Positions 1 to 7,855 of a DNA stretch of 64,000 nt are shown one piece after another. Source of the DNA: Streptomyces sp. SJL17-4 (lineage in GTDB: Bacteria; Actinomycetota; Actinomycetes; Streptomycetales; Streptomycetaceae); the NCBI RefSeq assembly GCF_036826855.1, contig NZ_CP104578.1:1302001-1366000 (forward strand), read 5' to 3'. The position numbers were made by a program, and so were the translations under genes. Below the pieces are notes generated by a model that saw nothing but the letters and a program-made list of their open reading frames with translations, was not told the origin of the DNA and searched no databases. Position 1 is the first letter of the stretch, and the number at the start of each line of letters is the position of its first letter.

Positions 1-249
1 GGTGACGAGCTGCGGCTTCGTGCCCCACTGCCGGTAGAGGGTGGCCTTGCCGCACTTGGTGCGGGCCGCGACGCCCTCCATGGTCACCGAGTCGTACCCG
101 CCCTCACGCAGGAGGCAGAGCACGGCGTCGTACAGCTCCGTCTCGCGCTCCGGCGTGATCTTGCTGCGGCGGGCGGCGGCGGTGGCGGCCTCTGTGGACG
201 CCGACATGGACGCTGACGTGGACGCTGACGTGGACGCTGACGTGGACAT
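1..249 (-). CDS. TetR-family transcriptional regulator, N-terminal part (cut by window edge)
   Basis: The 83 visible codons hold a typical TetR helix-turn-helix: the segment LREGGYDSVTMEGVAART is followed by KATLYRQWGTKPQLV, the recognition-helix pattern of the family. The ligand-binding part lies outside the window. The ATG at 249 has a good ribosome-binding site (GGGAGGG, about 4-6 nt upstream). Just after the start is a low-complexity stretch of repeated Ser-Thr-Ser-Ala units, encoded by 12-bp DNA repeats, before the conserved domain. That is odd and suggests repeat expansion. The gene is divergent from the PAP2-DMT pair, and the palindrome at 303-340 lies between them, so it probably represses itself and those genes. 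The TetR call is secure; the target assignment is inference. Confidence 0.9.
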   Translation of the reverse strand, partial: MSTSASTSASTSASMSASTEAATAAARRSKITPERETELYDAVLCLLREGGYDSVTMEGVAARTKCGKATLYRQWGTKPQLVT

Positions 250-302
250 CGATCCCTCCCGGACACCTCTGTCTCTGCACATACGAGAGTAGGGGGTGCA
301 CA

Positions 303-340
303 ATCGAGACGCAAACGTATCGAGACGCTTGCGTCTCGAT
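303..340. promoter_or_regulatory. Probable TetR operator: perfect palindrome plus an extra half-site
   Basis: The arms ATCGAGACGC (319-328) and GCGTCTCGAT (331-340) form a perfect inverted repeat around TT. A third copy of the half-site, ATCGAGACGC, lies at 303-312 in direct orientation, 16 bp from the left arm. The element sits in the divergent promoter region between the TetR gene and the PAP2 gene, the usual place for autoregulation by this family. Confidence 0.75.
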
Positions 341-399
341 GAAATCGGATCTAGGCTCACTCCGTTTACTGGCGATTTGACTGATTAGAGGGCCGCGCG

Positions 400-1266
400 A
401 TGGCTGCCGGGATACGCGGGATACGAGGACCACGTCCTGCCGGATCAGGGCTGACGCCTACCCCCGACCCCGCCGGGCTCGACGAGCACGGGAGCGACGA
501 GAGGGACGGCGGCGAGTCCGCCAGACCGCCCCTCCTGCGCGAGCTCGCGCTCGTCACCGCGCTGTTCCTCGTCTACAAGTTCGGCCGGCTCTTCGCCAAC
601 GGCCACGAGTCCCGCGCCTTCCGGAACGCCGACCGCGTCTGGGACGCCGAGCGCGCGGTCCACCTGCCGGGTGAGGGAACGATCCAGCAGCTGCTCCTGC
701 ACGGCGAACCGCTGATCCGGGCCGCGAACACCTACTACGCGGCCGTGCACTTCCCGGCCACACTCGCCTTCCTCGTCTGGCTGTATCTGCGCCGCCCCGC
801 CCACTACGTGTGGTCGCGTCGCGTCCTCGCGCTCCTCACCGGCGCCGCGCTCGCCCTGCACCTCCTGATGCCGCTCGCGCCGCCGCGGATGCTCGCCGCC
901 AGCGGACTCGTGGACACCGCACGGGTCTACGGCCCCTCGGTGTACGGGGCGACGCCGGAGACCGACTCGATGGCCAACCAGTTCGCGGCCATGCCCTCAC
1001 TGCACTTCGGCTGGGCCCTGATGGTCGCGATCGGCCTGATCGCCGCCACCCGGTCCCGGTGGCGGGTCCTGTGGCTGCTGCACCCGCTGCTCACCCTGCT
1101 CGTCATCGTCGGCACCGCCAACCACTACTGGTTCGACGCGCTCGCCGCCGCCGCGCTGCTCGGTCTCGCCCTGCTCGCCGTCCGCGCCCCCGGCCGCCGG
1201 ACGGCGCCCCCACCCGTACCCCGTCAGGTCGGTACGGCCTCCCTCCCGGTCGGAGCCCTCCGATGA
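400..1266 (+). CDS. PAP2-superfamily membrane phosphatase-like protein
   Basis: A 288-residue integral membrane protein of the phosphatidic-acid phosphatase type 2 superfamily, inositol-phosphoceramide-synthase-like branch. After a Pro/Gly-rich N-terminus of about 45 residues come several hydrophobic segments. The two diagnostic motifs are AMPSLHFGWAL (about residues 197-207) and NHYWFDALAAA (about 237-247), which carry the active-site histidines. The family acts on lipid phosphates at the membrane, and the real substrate here is unknown. The ATG at 400 follows a weak AGAGGG. The stop overlaps the next gene by 4 bp (ATGA), so the two are translationally coupled. The TetR operator upstream suggests induction by a small molecule. 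Confidence 0.85.
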   Translation: MAAGIRGIRGPRPAGSGLTPTPDPAGLDEHGSDERDGGESARPPLLRELALVTALFLVYKFGRLFANGHESRAFRNADRVWDAERAVHLPGEGTIQQLLLHGEPLIRAANTYYAAVHFPATLAFLVWLYLRRPAHYVWSRRVLALLTGAALALHLLMPLAPPRMLAASGLVDTARVYGPSVYGATPETDSMANQFAAMPSLHFGWALMVAIGLIAATRSRWRVLWLLHPLLTLLVIVGTANHYWFDALAAAALLGLALLAVRAPGRRTAPPPVPRQVGTASLPVGALR

Positions 1267-2573
1267 ACCCCGCCGCAGGCACCGTCGTCGCGGTGCTCCT
1301 CTCGCTCGTCTCCGCCGCCGGATACGCGCTCGCCGCCGTCGCGCAGTCCCGGCTCGCCGCCGCCTCCCCCGCCCAGGACGGGCGCGGGGCGCTGCGCGCA
1401 CTGCTCGCCCGCGGGCAGTGGTGGTCGGCGGTCGGCCTCAACGCCGCCGGAGCCCTCGCCCACGTGGCCGCCCTGCACTACGGGCCGCTGACGCTGGTCC
1501 AGCCGCTCGGCGCACTGACCTTGGTGGCGGCGCTGCCGCTCGGCGCGTACGCGGCCCGGCGCCGGGTGACCCGTACCGAGTGGCGCGGGGCGCTGTGGAC
1601 CCTGGCCGGTCTCGTCGGACTGGTCGCCGTGACGGGCCCCACCGAGCCCGGCGAGGCGCTCAGCCTGCGCGAATCCCTGGTCGTCGCCGCGGCGACGGCG
1701 CTCCTCATCGTCGCGCTCGCCTCGGGCCGGCACCGCCGCCACCCGGCCGAGGGGCAGGCCCCTCGCGGGCTCGGGCACGCCACGGCCTCCGGGATCGCCT
1801 CGGGCGTCGCCTCCGCGCTCACCCAGACGTTGACTGCCGCGTTCGCGCTCGAACTCCCGGGCGGCAAGCCGGCCTGGTGGCAGACCGCGCTCCTCGCGGT
1901 GCTGATCTCGGGCTTCGCGACGGGCGGGCTCCTGCTCTCCCAGGCCGCCTACCGGGGCGGCCTAGCGGCGCCGCTCGCCGTGGTCAACCTCTCCAACCCG
2001 GCGGCCGCCGCGATCATCGGCGTGGCGCTGCTCGGGGAGACGTTCCGGGCGGGCGCGTGGGGCTGGCTGGTAGCGGCCGGCGCGTCGCTGGTCGCGGCGC
2101 GGGGCGTGGTGCTGCTGACGAAGGGGGGTTCCCCGGAGGCGGCCGCTCCGGCCACCCGACCCGAGGCGGCCCCGGCAGCGCGGGCCACGGCGTTGCCGGT
2201 GCCGGTGCCTGTCTCGGTGCCGGTGCCGGTGCCTGTCTCGGTGCCGGTGCCTGTCTCGGTGCCGGTGCCTGTCTCGGTGCCGGAGGGTGTCGCAGCGCCC
2301 GGGCCCGCGACGCCGCCCGAGCCGGGGACTGCCGACTCCACGCACGCGCGTACGCCTGCCCGGTGGAGCATCCGGCCGACGCCTGTCCCGGTGCGGGTGC
2401 CGACGCCCGTGCCGGTGCCGGCCCCCCGCATGACCGACTTCTCCGCCACCCGGGCGACCCGACCTGCCGATCCGGCCACGCCCGAGCCGCGCATGACCCA
2501 GCTCGACATGCCAGACACGGGCGGCCCGGCCGGCCCGGGCGCCGAGCCGGCGCACGCGCCGGCTGCGGGCTGA
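1263..2573 (+). CDS. DMT-family (EamA-like) membrane transporter with a repetitive C-terminal tail
   Basis: This 436-residue protein has about 9-10 hydrophobic helices in its first 290 residues, in the drug/metabolite transporter pattern. Examples are the first helix VVAVLLSLVSAAGYALAAVA and the LGETF motif near residue 260. The last 140 residues are hydrophilic, rich in Pro-Val dipeptides (PVPVSVPVPVSVP) and encoded by 18-bp DNA repeats, and they do not belong to the transporter fold. The ATG at 1263 overlaps the PAP2 stop, so a longer upstream open frame was rejected. Coupling to a lipid phosphatase under a TetR-type operator suggests a lipid or drug export/stress unit. The substrate cannot be told from sequence. 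Confidence 0.8.
   Translation: MNPAAGTVVAVLLSLVSAAGYALAAVAQSRLAAASPAQDGRGALRALLARGQWWSAVGLNAAGALAHVAALHYGPLTLVQPLGALTLVAALPLGAYAARRRVTRTEWRGALWTLAGLVGLVAVTGPTEPGEALSLRESLVVAAATALLIVALASGRHRRHPAEGQAPRGLGHATASGIASGVASALTQTLTAAFALELPGGKPAWWQTALLAVLISGFATGGLLLSQAAYRGGLAAPLAVVNLSNPAAAAIIGVALLGETFRAGAWGWLVAAGASLVAARGVVLLTKGGSPEAAAPATRPEAAPAARATALPVPVPVSVPVPVPVSVPVPVSVPVPVSVPEGVAAPGPATPPEPGTADSTHARTPARWSIRPTPVPVRVPTPVPVPAPRMTDFSATRATRPADPATPEPRMTQLDMPDTGGPAGPGAEPAHAPAAG
2195..2286. repeat. In-gene 18-bp tandem repeats (GGTGCC-rich)
   Basis: About four copies of an 18-bp unit built from GGTGCC and CTGTCTCG encode the Pro-Val-Pro-Val-Ser-Val tail of the DMT transporter. The unit length is a multiple of three, so expansion keeps the reading frame. 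Confidence 0.85.
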
Positions 2574-2609
2574 CGCATTCGAGGTCACCCTCCCCTCCGA
2601 CCTCGAATT

Positions 2610-2656
2610 CGTCATCTTGACGACAACCCCGAAATCCCCCTATCGTCAACATGACG
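2610..2656. promoter_or_regulatory. Twin palindromic operators CGTCA-N3-TGACG upstream of the SPFH gene
   Basis: Two perfect inverted repeats, CGTCA-TCT-TGACG (2610-2622) and CGTCA-ACA-TGACG (2644-2656), are spaced 34 bp centre to centre, about three helical turns. They lie between the DMT and SPFH genes, just before the SPFH ribosome-binding site (AAGGGGG). Such a pair is a strong sign of a dimeric regulator binding co-operatively. The regulator is not in the adjacent genes and is unknown. An NAD-linked repressor is a guess based on the NAD-kinase-like gene downstream. Confidence 0.7.
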
Positions 2657-2672
2657 ACAAGGGGGTTTCTTC

Positions 2673-3680
2673 ATGGCCGACATCACCCGGCGGGCCGGCT
2701 GGCGCCATCTGCGCTCCGCGCCCACCGCGCATATCCGTCACCAGCGCCGCGGCAAGCTCGTGCACGACGGCGAGGGACTGAGCTTCTGGTTCCGCCCGCT
2801 CACCGCTGCCCTCTCCGAGGTCCCGGTCAACGACCGCGAACTGGCCATGGCCTTCCACGCCCGGACCGCCGACTTCCAGGACGTCAGCGTCCAGTCCACC
2901 GTCACGTACCGGATCGGCGACCCGGCGGCCGCCGCCACTCGGCTCGACTTCTCCATCGACCCCGACACGGGCGCGTGGCGCGGCACCCCGCTGGAGCAGA
3001 TCGCCACTCTCCTCACCGAGACCGCTCAGCAGCACGCCCTCGACGTCCTCGCCCGCACCGCGCTGGCCGAGGCGCTCGTCGACGGCGTGGCGGCGGTACG
3101 GGACCGCGTCACGGCCGGACTCGCGGCCGAGCCCCGACTGCCGTCCACCGGCATCGAGGTCGTCGCCGTCCGGGTGGTCGCGATCCGCCCCGAACCCGAG
3201 GTCGAGCGGGCCTTGCGCACCCCCGCCCGCGAGCAGATCCAGCAGGAGGCCGACCGGGCCACGTACGAGCGCCGCGCCGTCGCCGTCGAGCGCGAGCGCG
3301 CCATCGCGGAGAACGAGCTGGCGAGCAAGATCGAGCTGGCCCGCCAGGAGGAGCGGCTCGTCGAGCAGCGTGGCACCAACGCCCGTCGCGAGGCCGAGGA
3401 GAACGCCTCGGCCGACGCCGTACGGGCGGAGGCCGAGGCCGTACGGAAGGTCCGCCTCGCGCAGGCCGAGGCGGAGGCCGCGCGGGAGGTCGGGCAGGCG
3501 CGCGCCGGAGCGCAGTCGGCGTGGCTGCGGGCGCACGCCGAGGTGGAACCCGCCACTCTGCACGCCCTCGCCGTGTCCCGTGCCGCGGAGAACCTGCCGC
3601 GGATCGAGCACCTGACGCTCTCGCCCGACGTCCTGACGGGGCTGCTGGCCAAGCTCGGCGAGGGCGGGGCCCGGCCGTGA
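2673..3680 (+). CDS. SPFH/Band 7 domain protein
   Basis: A 335-residue protein of the stomatin/prohibitin/flotillin (Band 7) superfamily. The SPFH core covers about residues 30-190 (for example TADFQDVSVQSTVTYRIGD). It is followed by a long Glu/Ala/Arg-rich helical region (about 190-280) that should form a coiled coil, as in flotillins. No clear N-terminal membrane anchor is seen, so it may associate with the membrane peripherally or through oligomers. The ATG at 2673 has a strong AAGGGGG site. It overlaps the next gene by GTGA, so it is co-translated with the NAD-kinase-like protein. Its expression is probably controlled by the twin palindromes just upstream. Confidence 0.85.
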   Translation: MADITRRAGWRHLRSAPTAHIRHQRRGKLVHDGEGLSFWFRPLTAALSEVPVNDRELAMAFHARTADFQDVSVQSTVTYRIGDPAAAATRLDFSIDPDTGAWRGTPLEQIATLLTETAQQHALDVLARTALAEALVDGVAAVRDRVTAGLAAEPRLPSTGIEVVAVRVVAIRPEPEVERALRTPAREQIQQEADRATYERRAVAVERERAIAENELASKIELARQEERLVEQRGTNARREAEENASADAVRAEAEAVRKVRLAQAEAEAAREVGQARAGAQSAWLRAHAEVEPATLHALAVSRAAENLPRIEHLTLSPDVLTGLLAKLGEGGARP

Positions 3681-4576
3681 GCCTCGCGCCGCGCGCGGTG
3701 CTCGTGCACCGGACCACGGAGTACGAGGAGCTGCTCGCCCGGCACGGTACGCACGGTCAGGCCGCGTTCTTCCTCTCCGCGCGCGGCCGCTCGGTCGACG
3801 CGGTCCGCGAGCGGCACGAGCGCACCCACCGGGCGATGGCCGAGGTGGCGGCCGCGGTGCCCCTGACCTGGCGGCAGACCAGGGTGGAGCGCGCCGATCT
3901 GGACCGGTTCCTGTTCGGGCCCGAGGACGTGGTCGTGGTGGTGGGGCAGGACGGTCTGGTCGCCAACGCGGCGAAGTACCTGACCGGGCAGCCCGTCATC
4001 GGGATCGACGCCGACCCGGGGCGCAATCCGGGCGTCCTGGTCCGCCACCGGGCGGACCGGGCACGGCGGCTGCTGCCGTACGCGGCGGGGGCCGGGGCGA
4101 CGGTCGACGAGCTGACGATGGTGGAGGCGGTCACCGACGACGCGCAGCGGCTCCTGGCGCTGAACGAGATCTACGTCGGGCCGCGCGGCCATCAGACCGC
4201 CCGGTACACGCTGGACCTCGACGCGACGGAGCTTCCACCGGAGGCCCAGGCCTCCTCGGGTGTGCTCGTCGGCACGGGGACGGGGGCCACGGGCTGGCTG
4301 CGGTCCCTGTGGGAGCAGCGCTCCAGCGCGCTCGCGCTGCCCGCGCCGGCGGATGCGCGGCTCGCCTGGTTCGTCCGTGAGGCCTGGCCCTCGCCGACGA
4401 CCGGCACGAGCCGGGTCGAGGGCCTCCTCGACCCGGGTCAGGGGCTGCGCCTCGCCGTCGAGTCGGACCGGCTGGTCGTGTTCGGCGACGGCGTCGAGTC
4501 GGACGCGCTGGAGCTGACGTGGGGCCAGACCGTACGCCTCACGATCGCAGGCCCGCGCCTCCGCCTCGTGATGTGA
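3677..4576 (+). CDS. NAD(+) kinase-like protein
   Basis: This 299-residue protein resembles the ATP-NAD kinase/diacylglycerol-kinase fold. The pattern VGQDGLVAN (about residue 92) stands where NAD kinases have GGDGT. NEIYVG (about 163) matches the conserved Asn-Glu. GTGTGATGWLRS (about 197) matches the T-x-T-G-S-T-A-Y loop. The first motif is degenerate, so activity as a true NAD kinase is uncertain and another nucleotide or sugar substrate is possible. The GTG start at 3677 overlaps the SPFH stop by 4 bp, so the pair forms one unit. I infer a membrane-linked NAD(P) metabolism role; nothing in the sequence proves it. Confidence 0.65.
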   Translation: MSLAPRAVLVHRTTEYEELLARHGTHGQAAFFLSARGRSVDAVRERHERTHRAMAEVAAAVPLTWRQTRVERADLDRFLFGPEDVVVVVGQDGLVANAAKYLTGQPVIGIDADPGRNPGVLVRHRADRARRLLPYAAGAGATVDELTMVEAVTDDAQRLLALNEIYVGPRGHQTARYTLDLDATELPPEAQASSGVLVGTGTGATGWLRSLWEQRSSALALPAPADARLAWFVREAWPSPTTGTSRVEGLLDPGQGLRLAVESDRLVVFGDGVESDALELTWGQTVRLTIAGPRLRLVM

Positions 4577-4612
4577 CAGGCTTCGTACTTTCGCCTGTTG
4601 TAAGGGGGCACT

Positions 4613-5107
4613 GTGCGTGAACAGGGTCGGTCGGACCTGTCGGTGTCGGTTGTCGTGTCACGGCCCATTGCCTCGGTCGTGGACGGCAGGGACGAGTTGC
4701 GCGAGCGTGGCTGGGGCCGCGAGGCCGCGGTGATTCGTTTGGACGGTTCCCGGTTCGGCCCTGAGTCGCTGTCCGGCCTGGAGCAGTTTTCTCACCTTGA
4801 AGTCGTGTTCTTCTTCGACCGCGTGCCGGAACAAGACATCGATTGGCGTGCCCGCCGAGTGCCCGGACATGAGGACGAGCCGATGGTGGGGATCTTCGCC
4901 CAGCGCAGCAGGCGTCGCCCCAACCGACTGGGGGTGTCGCGGTGCCGACTCGTGGCGGTGGACGGTTTGGACGTTCACGTCACCGGGCTCGATGCGGTGA
5001 CCGGGACGCCCGTGCTCGACATCAAGCCGTGGGTCCAGGAGTTCGGTCCCCTCGGTGACGTGCGGCAGCCGGAGTGGGCCTCCGAGCTGATGCGCGGCTA
5101 CCACTGA
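4613..5107 (+). CDS. trmO: tRNA (N6-threonylcarbamoyladenosine37-N6)-methyltransferase TrmO/TsaA family
   Basis: The 164-residue product matches the TsaA/TrmO (YaeB-like) family over its whole length. It has the GIFAQRSRRRPNRLGVS signature (about residues 90-106), which lines the S-adenosylmethionine pocket of the beta-barrel fold, and the LDIKPWVQEF motif near the C-terminus. The family methylates t6A at position 37 of tRNAs reading ACY codons, using S-adenosylmethionine. The GTG start at 4613 follows AAGGGGG by 4 nt. It stands 36 bp after the NAD-kinase-like gene, probably with its own start signals. Confidence 0.85.
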   Translation: MREQGRSDLSVSVVVSRPIASVVDGRDELRERGWGREAAVIRLDGSRFGPESLSGLEQFSHLEVVFFFDRVPEQDIDWRARRVPGHEDEPMVGIFAQRSRRRPNRLGVSRCRLVAVDGLDVHVTGLDAVTGTPVLDIKPWVQEFGPLGDVRQPEWASELMRGYH

Positions 5108-5213
5108 GGACAGCATGCGGCTGCCGGCGCAGTCCTCCGCCCGGGACGGTGGTTTCGGGAGGCGATCCGGGGAATCCGTGACGGGCACGCGTCGGTGCCG
5201 CCACGATGGTGGG

Positions 5214-6326
5214 ATGAGCGGACAGCGTGTGGGACCGGGCGGTTGGCCGGTGGTGGTGCGGGTTCCGGTGGAGCCGGTGGAGGCCGCGATGGAGGCCGAC
5301 GCCCTCGACGCGGCGGCGCGCAACAGTGCTCTGGCGGTGCGGGGGCCGCTGTTCGGGGTGGCCGCGCAGGGCGTGGAGGATGACGGGCGCCGATGGCGGG
5401 TGGTCGTCGAAGTCGCCCACGGCTGCCCCCAGGAGGCCCGGGACGGGCTGAACTCCCTGCTGTGGTTCCGGGCGAAGGACGAGGCGAAGACCACGGAGGA
5501 GCGGCGTGCGCTGCTGGCGGCGGTCGCCCGGCTGGAGAGCGAGGTCGTCGACGAACTCACCGTGCTCGACACCCGATATCGCGTGGTGAGGGCGGAGGAG
5601 TACGCCGGCCTCGACGAGCACGGCGACATCGAAAAGCCACGGCCCACCGACCCCGAACCCCCCGCCCCCGACTGGAGTCCCGGCGCCGGTGCCCGCAGCC
5701 CGAGAATCGACGACGGCCTCGTCCTGGACCCTGACGCACCTCTGTCCCCGCTCCAGGCGGCGGAGCGACTGTCCTTGCGCCCCCTCGTCTACACCGGCAG
5801 CAGGTTCCCCGATCCTGTACTGCGGGACTCCGCGCGGGCGGTGGAGACCCACCCCGATGTCCTGCTCATGCCGACGGCGTTCGCGATCGTCGAGCGGTCG
5901 GGCAGCGGGCCCTGGACACCGGGCAGCGGCCTGCAAGCCACCGCCCACGACGCACGCCGGGTGCTGTCCTTCGCCCTGACCTGGATGGAACCGCGCACGC
6001 GCGGCCTGATCCCCTACGACGCCGCAAGAGACGTCGACGCAACCACCGTCGTCGCAGCGAACACCAGCCCCGCCGTGAAGGAACTCGCGCCGTTCGCCCG
6101 AGCCGGGGAGCGGCTGCGTGAAGGCCGGTGCAACGAGGTCGAGGTGAACGGCACCGTCTCCCGGATCGCCCGCACCCGCCGCCTCCTCCGCTGGGGCCCC
6201 GACGGACCGGAAGGCCCCCGCCCGTCCGACATCAACACCCACGCCCCCGAAGCCCTCCACCCGCGCCTCGACGAAGGCGGCACCGTCCACTTCGAAGAGC
6301 ACGCGGAGGACGAAGCCACCTCGTGA
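5214..6326 (+). CDS. DUF5954 family protein
   Basis: A 370-residue soluble protein of a kind common in streptomycetes. It begins MSGQRVGPGGWPVVVRVPVE and contains an acidic, proline-rich linker (about 140-165) and a conserved C-terminal half with LLMPTAFAIVERSGSGPW and WMEPRTRGLIPY. No catalytic motif, signal peptide or membrane segment is visible. I recognise it as DUF5954, whose function is unknown. The ATG at 5214 with GGTGGG upstream is preferred over an earlier in-frame start, because the preceding residues show no conservation-like pattern. Confidence 0.7.
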   Translation: MSGQRVGPGGWPVVVRVPVEPVEAAMEADALDAAARNSALAVRGPLFGVAAQGVEDDGRRWRVVVEVAHGCPQEARDGLNSLLWFRAKDEAKTTEERRALLAAVARLESEVVDELTVLDTRYRVVRAEEYAGLDEHGDIEKPRPTDPEPPAPDWSPGAGARSPRIDDGLVLDPDAPLSPLQAAERLSLRPLVYTGSRFPDPVLRDSARAVETHPDVLLMPTAFAIVERSGSGPWTPGSGLQATAHDARRVLSFALTWMEPRTRGLIPYDAARDVDATTVVAANTSPAVKELAPFARAGERLREGRCNEVEVNGTVSRIARTRRLLRWGPDGPEGPRPSDINTHAPEALHPRLDEGGTVHFEEHAEDEATS

Positions 6327-6430
6327 CGTACGAGCGGCTCTCACCGCGACCGGCCATGCGGCAGACCCCGGTGTGGACGCTGTCCGGCAGACGGCGGCCG
6401 CGCTCCCGGAGGTAGGACGGGGACCCCCTC

Positions 6431-6514
6431 GGGGCCCACCCGGTTCGGCAGGTCCGGGGCCCACTCGGTTCGGGGCCCACCCGGTTCGGCCGGTCCGGGG
6501 CCCACCCGGTCCGG
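6431..6514. repeat. Four-copy repeat of GGGGCCCAC(C/T)CGGTTCGG in the DUF5954-GNAT spacer
   Basis: The 408-bp spacer after DUF5954 holds four near-identical 18-bp copies (6431-6448, 6456-6473, 6472-6489 and 6497-6514), some separated by (C/A)GGTCC. Each unit contains the palindrome GGGCCC. No gene fits here. The array may fold into hairpins or simply be a slippage product. Confidence 0.8.
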
Positions 6515-6634
6515 CGGCGGCTCGGGCCTTGTTCGGCGAAGCCGCCCGCGGCCGGAATCGATCGGCCGTGGGCGGGGGCGGTCGCGCGGGGCGCTATGCT
6601 CGGCGCGCTTTGCCCGGCTTTCCCCAGGAGTTCT

Positions 6635-6724
6635 GTGCGGGTTTCACATGGTCCTGCGGTCCGAGCCTCCCGGTCTCCCGGGTCCCGTTTCCCGATCGCG
6701 TACGCGCCCGCTCCCGGCTGTTGA
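6635..6724 (+). CDS. Possible 29-codon leader ORF before the GNAT gene
   Basis: A GTG at 6635 follows a strong AGGAG by 4 nt and opens a 29-codon frame (MRVSHGPAVRASRSPG...). Its TGA stop (6722-6724) sits right at the AAGGGA ribosome-binding site of the GNAT gene. The layout is that of a leader peptide or reinitiation uORF. The peptide shows no repeated regulatory codon, so an attenuator role is not supported and the ORF may be chance. Confidence 0.3.
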   Translation: MRVSHGPAVRASRSPGSRFPIAYAPAPGC

Positions 6725-6734
6725 AGGGATCCCC

Positions 6735-7613
6735 ATGGCCTCCGCCTCCGCCTCCTCATCCTCCGGCTCGCTCTCCGTCTCCCCCGCCACCGAGCGGGAC
6801 TGGGCGCTCGTGCGTTCCTGGGCGGCCGAGGAGGGGTGGAACCCGGGGCTCTCGGACGCCGCGCCGTTCTTCGCGCAGGATCCCCGGGGGTTCTTCCTCG
6901 GCCGGGTCGACGGGGAGCCCGTATCCGCCATTTCGGTCGTCACCTACGACGACGCGTACGCGTTCCTGGGCTTCTATCTCGTACGCCCCGAACTCCGCGG
7001 CCTCGGTCACGGTCTGGCCACCTGGCGGGCCGCGCTCGCGCATGCCGGTGACCGGGCCGTCGGGCTCGACGGGGTGCCCGCGCAGCAGGACAACTACCGG
7101 CGTTCCGGCTTCGCGACGGCGTACCGCACGGCGCGTTACGTGGGTGAGGTCCCGGCCTCCGACGGCCCGGTGGCCGGTGTGGTGCCCGCCGGGTCGGTGG
7201 ACCCGGCCGTCCTCGCCGCGTACGACAACGCCTGCCACCACGCCGACCGGCCGCGTTTCCTGGCCGCCTGGCTGACCACGCCCGGCCATCGTGCGCTGGT
7301 ACGGATCGTCGACGGACGTCCGACCGGGTACGGGGTGGTCCGGCCGGCGCAGGACGAGGCGCGGGTGGGGCCGCTGTTCGCGGACACCCCGGCCGACGCG
7401 GCCGCCCTGCTCGACGCGCTCGCCGCCGAGGCGCGGGAGTTCGGCTCGGCGCGGATCGCGGTCGACATGCCGGAGTCGAATCCGGCGGCGGCGCGGCTGG
7501 CCGAGGAGCGGGGTCTGGAGCCGACGTTCGAGACGGCCCGGATGTACACGGGCCCGGTCCGCCCGGTGGCACGCGAGCGCGTGTACGGGGTGACGACGCT
7601 CGAACTCGGCTGA
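6735..7613 (+). CDS. GNAT-family N-acetyltransferase (two-domain, YitH-like)
   Basis: A 292-residue protein. Residues about 15-130 form a GNAT fold with the acetyl-CoA loop in YLVRPELRGLGHGLATWRAA. The C-terminal half (about 150-290) is a second, GNAT-like domain with IVDGRPTGYGVVRPA and a final RVYGVTTLELG strand, as in two-domain acetyltransferases. The first dozen residues are Ser/Ala-rich. The ATG at 6735 follows AAGGGAT by 5 nt. An in-frame ATG at 6648 exists but lacks a well-placed ribosome-binding site. The acceptor substrate is unknown. Confidence 0.85.
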   Translation: MASASASSSSGSLSVSPATERDWALVRSWAAEEGWNPGLSDAAPFFAQDPRGFFLGRVDGEPVSAISVVTYDDAYAFLGFYLVRPELRGLGHGLATWRAALAHAGDRAVGLDGVPAQQDNYRRSGFATAYRTARYVGEVPASDGPVAGVVPAGSVDPAVLAAYDNACHHADRPRFLAAWLTTPGHRALVRIVDGRPTGYGVVRPAQDEARVGPLFADTPADAAALLDALAAEAREFGSARIAVDMPESNPAAARLAEERGLEPTFETARMYTGPVRPVARERVYGVTTLELG

Positions 7614-7634
7614 GGCCGCCCCCTCCGGGGCCTC
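7612..7634. terminator. Hairpin terminator after the GNAT gene
   Basis: GAGGCC(G)CCCC pairs with GGGGCCTC around a short loop, directly at the GNAT stop codon. There is no U-tract, as is usual for streptomycete terminators. Confidence 0.5.
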
Positions 7635-7642
7635 GCCGCCGG

Positions 7643-7795
7643 CCGCCGACGGATCCCGACCCCAGACGGCTCCCGGCCGCCGTCCACTACCGGCCCCCGA
7701 CGGCTCCCGGCCGCCATCGGCTCCCGACCCGCGACTGCTCGCGGCCCCCACGGCTCGCTGCCCTCGACGGCTCCCGGTCGCCCCGTCGTGGGGCC
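7643..7795. repeat. Degenerate repeats of CGACGGCTCCCGGCC in a non-coding spacer
   Basis: The 655-bp spacer before the subtilisin gene begins with six or more imperfect copies of a roughly 20-25 bp unit centred on CGACGGCTCCCGGCC. The frames across it give only Arg/Pro/Ala-rich products, so I see no gene. Confidence 0.65.
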
Positions 7796-7835
7796 GCCCT
7801 CGGGCCCCCGCCAAGTGGTGTGTACCTTTCCCCTT

Positions 7836-7855
7836 GAGCAGGTACGTACCTGCTC
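7836..7855. promoter_or_regulatory. Perfect 20-bp palindrome upstream of the secreted subtilisin
   Basis: GAGCAGGTAC is followed directly by GTACCTGCTC, a perfect palindrome with no spacer. It lies in non-coding DNA about 415 bp before the protease start and is the most ordered element of that spacer. It is a plausible operator for a dimeric regulator; its target could be an unseen upstream promoter of the protease. Confidence 0.55.

Noticed and set aside
810..2573. Long open frame starting before the DMT gene (587 codons)
   Set aside because: The first 150 codons are Arg/Pro/Ala-rich and lie across the PAP2 gene in another frame. The real start is the ATG at 1263.
3677..4576. Symbol ppnK/nadK for the NAD-kinase-like gene
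   Set aside because: The GGDGT motif is altered, so identity as the housekeeping NAD kinase is unsupported.
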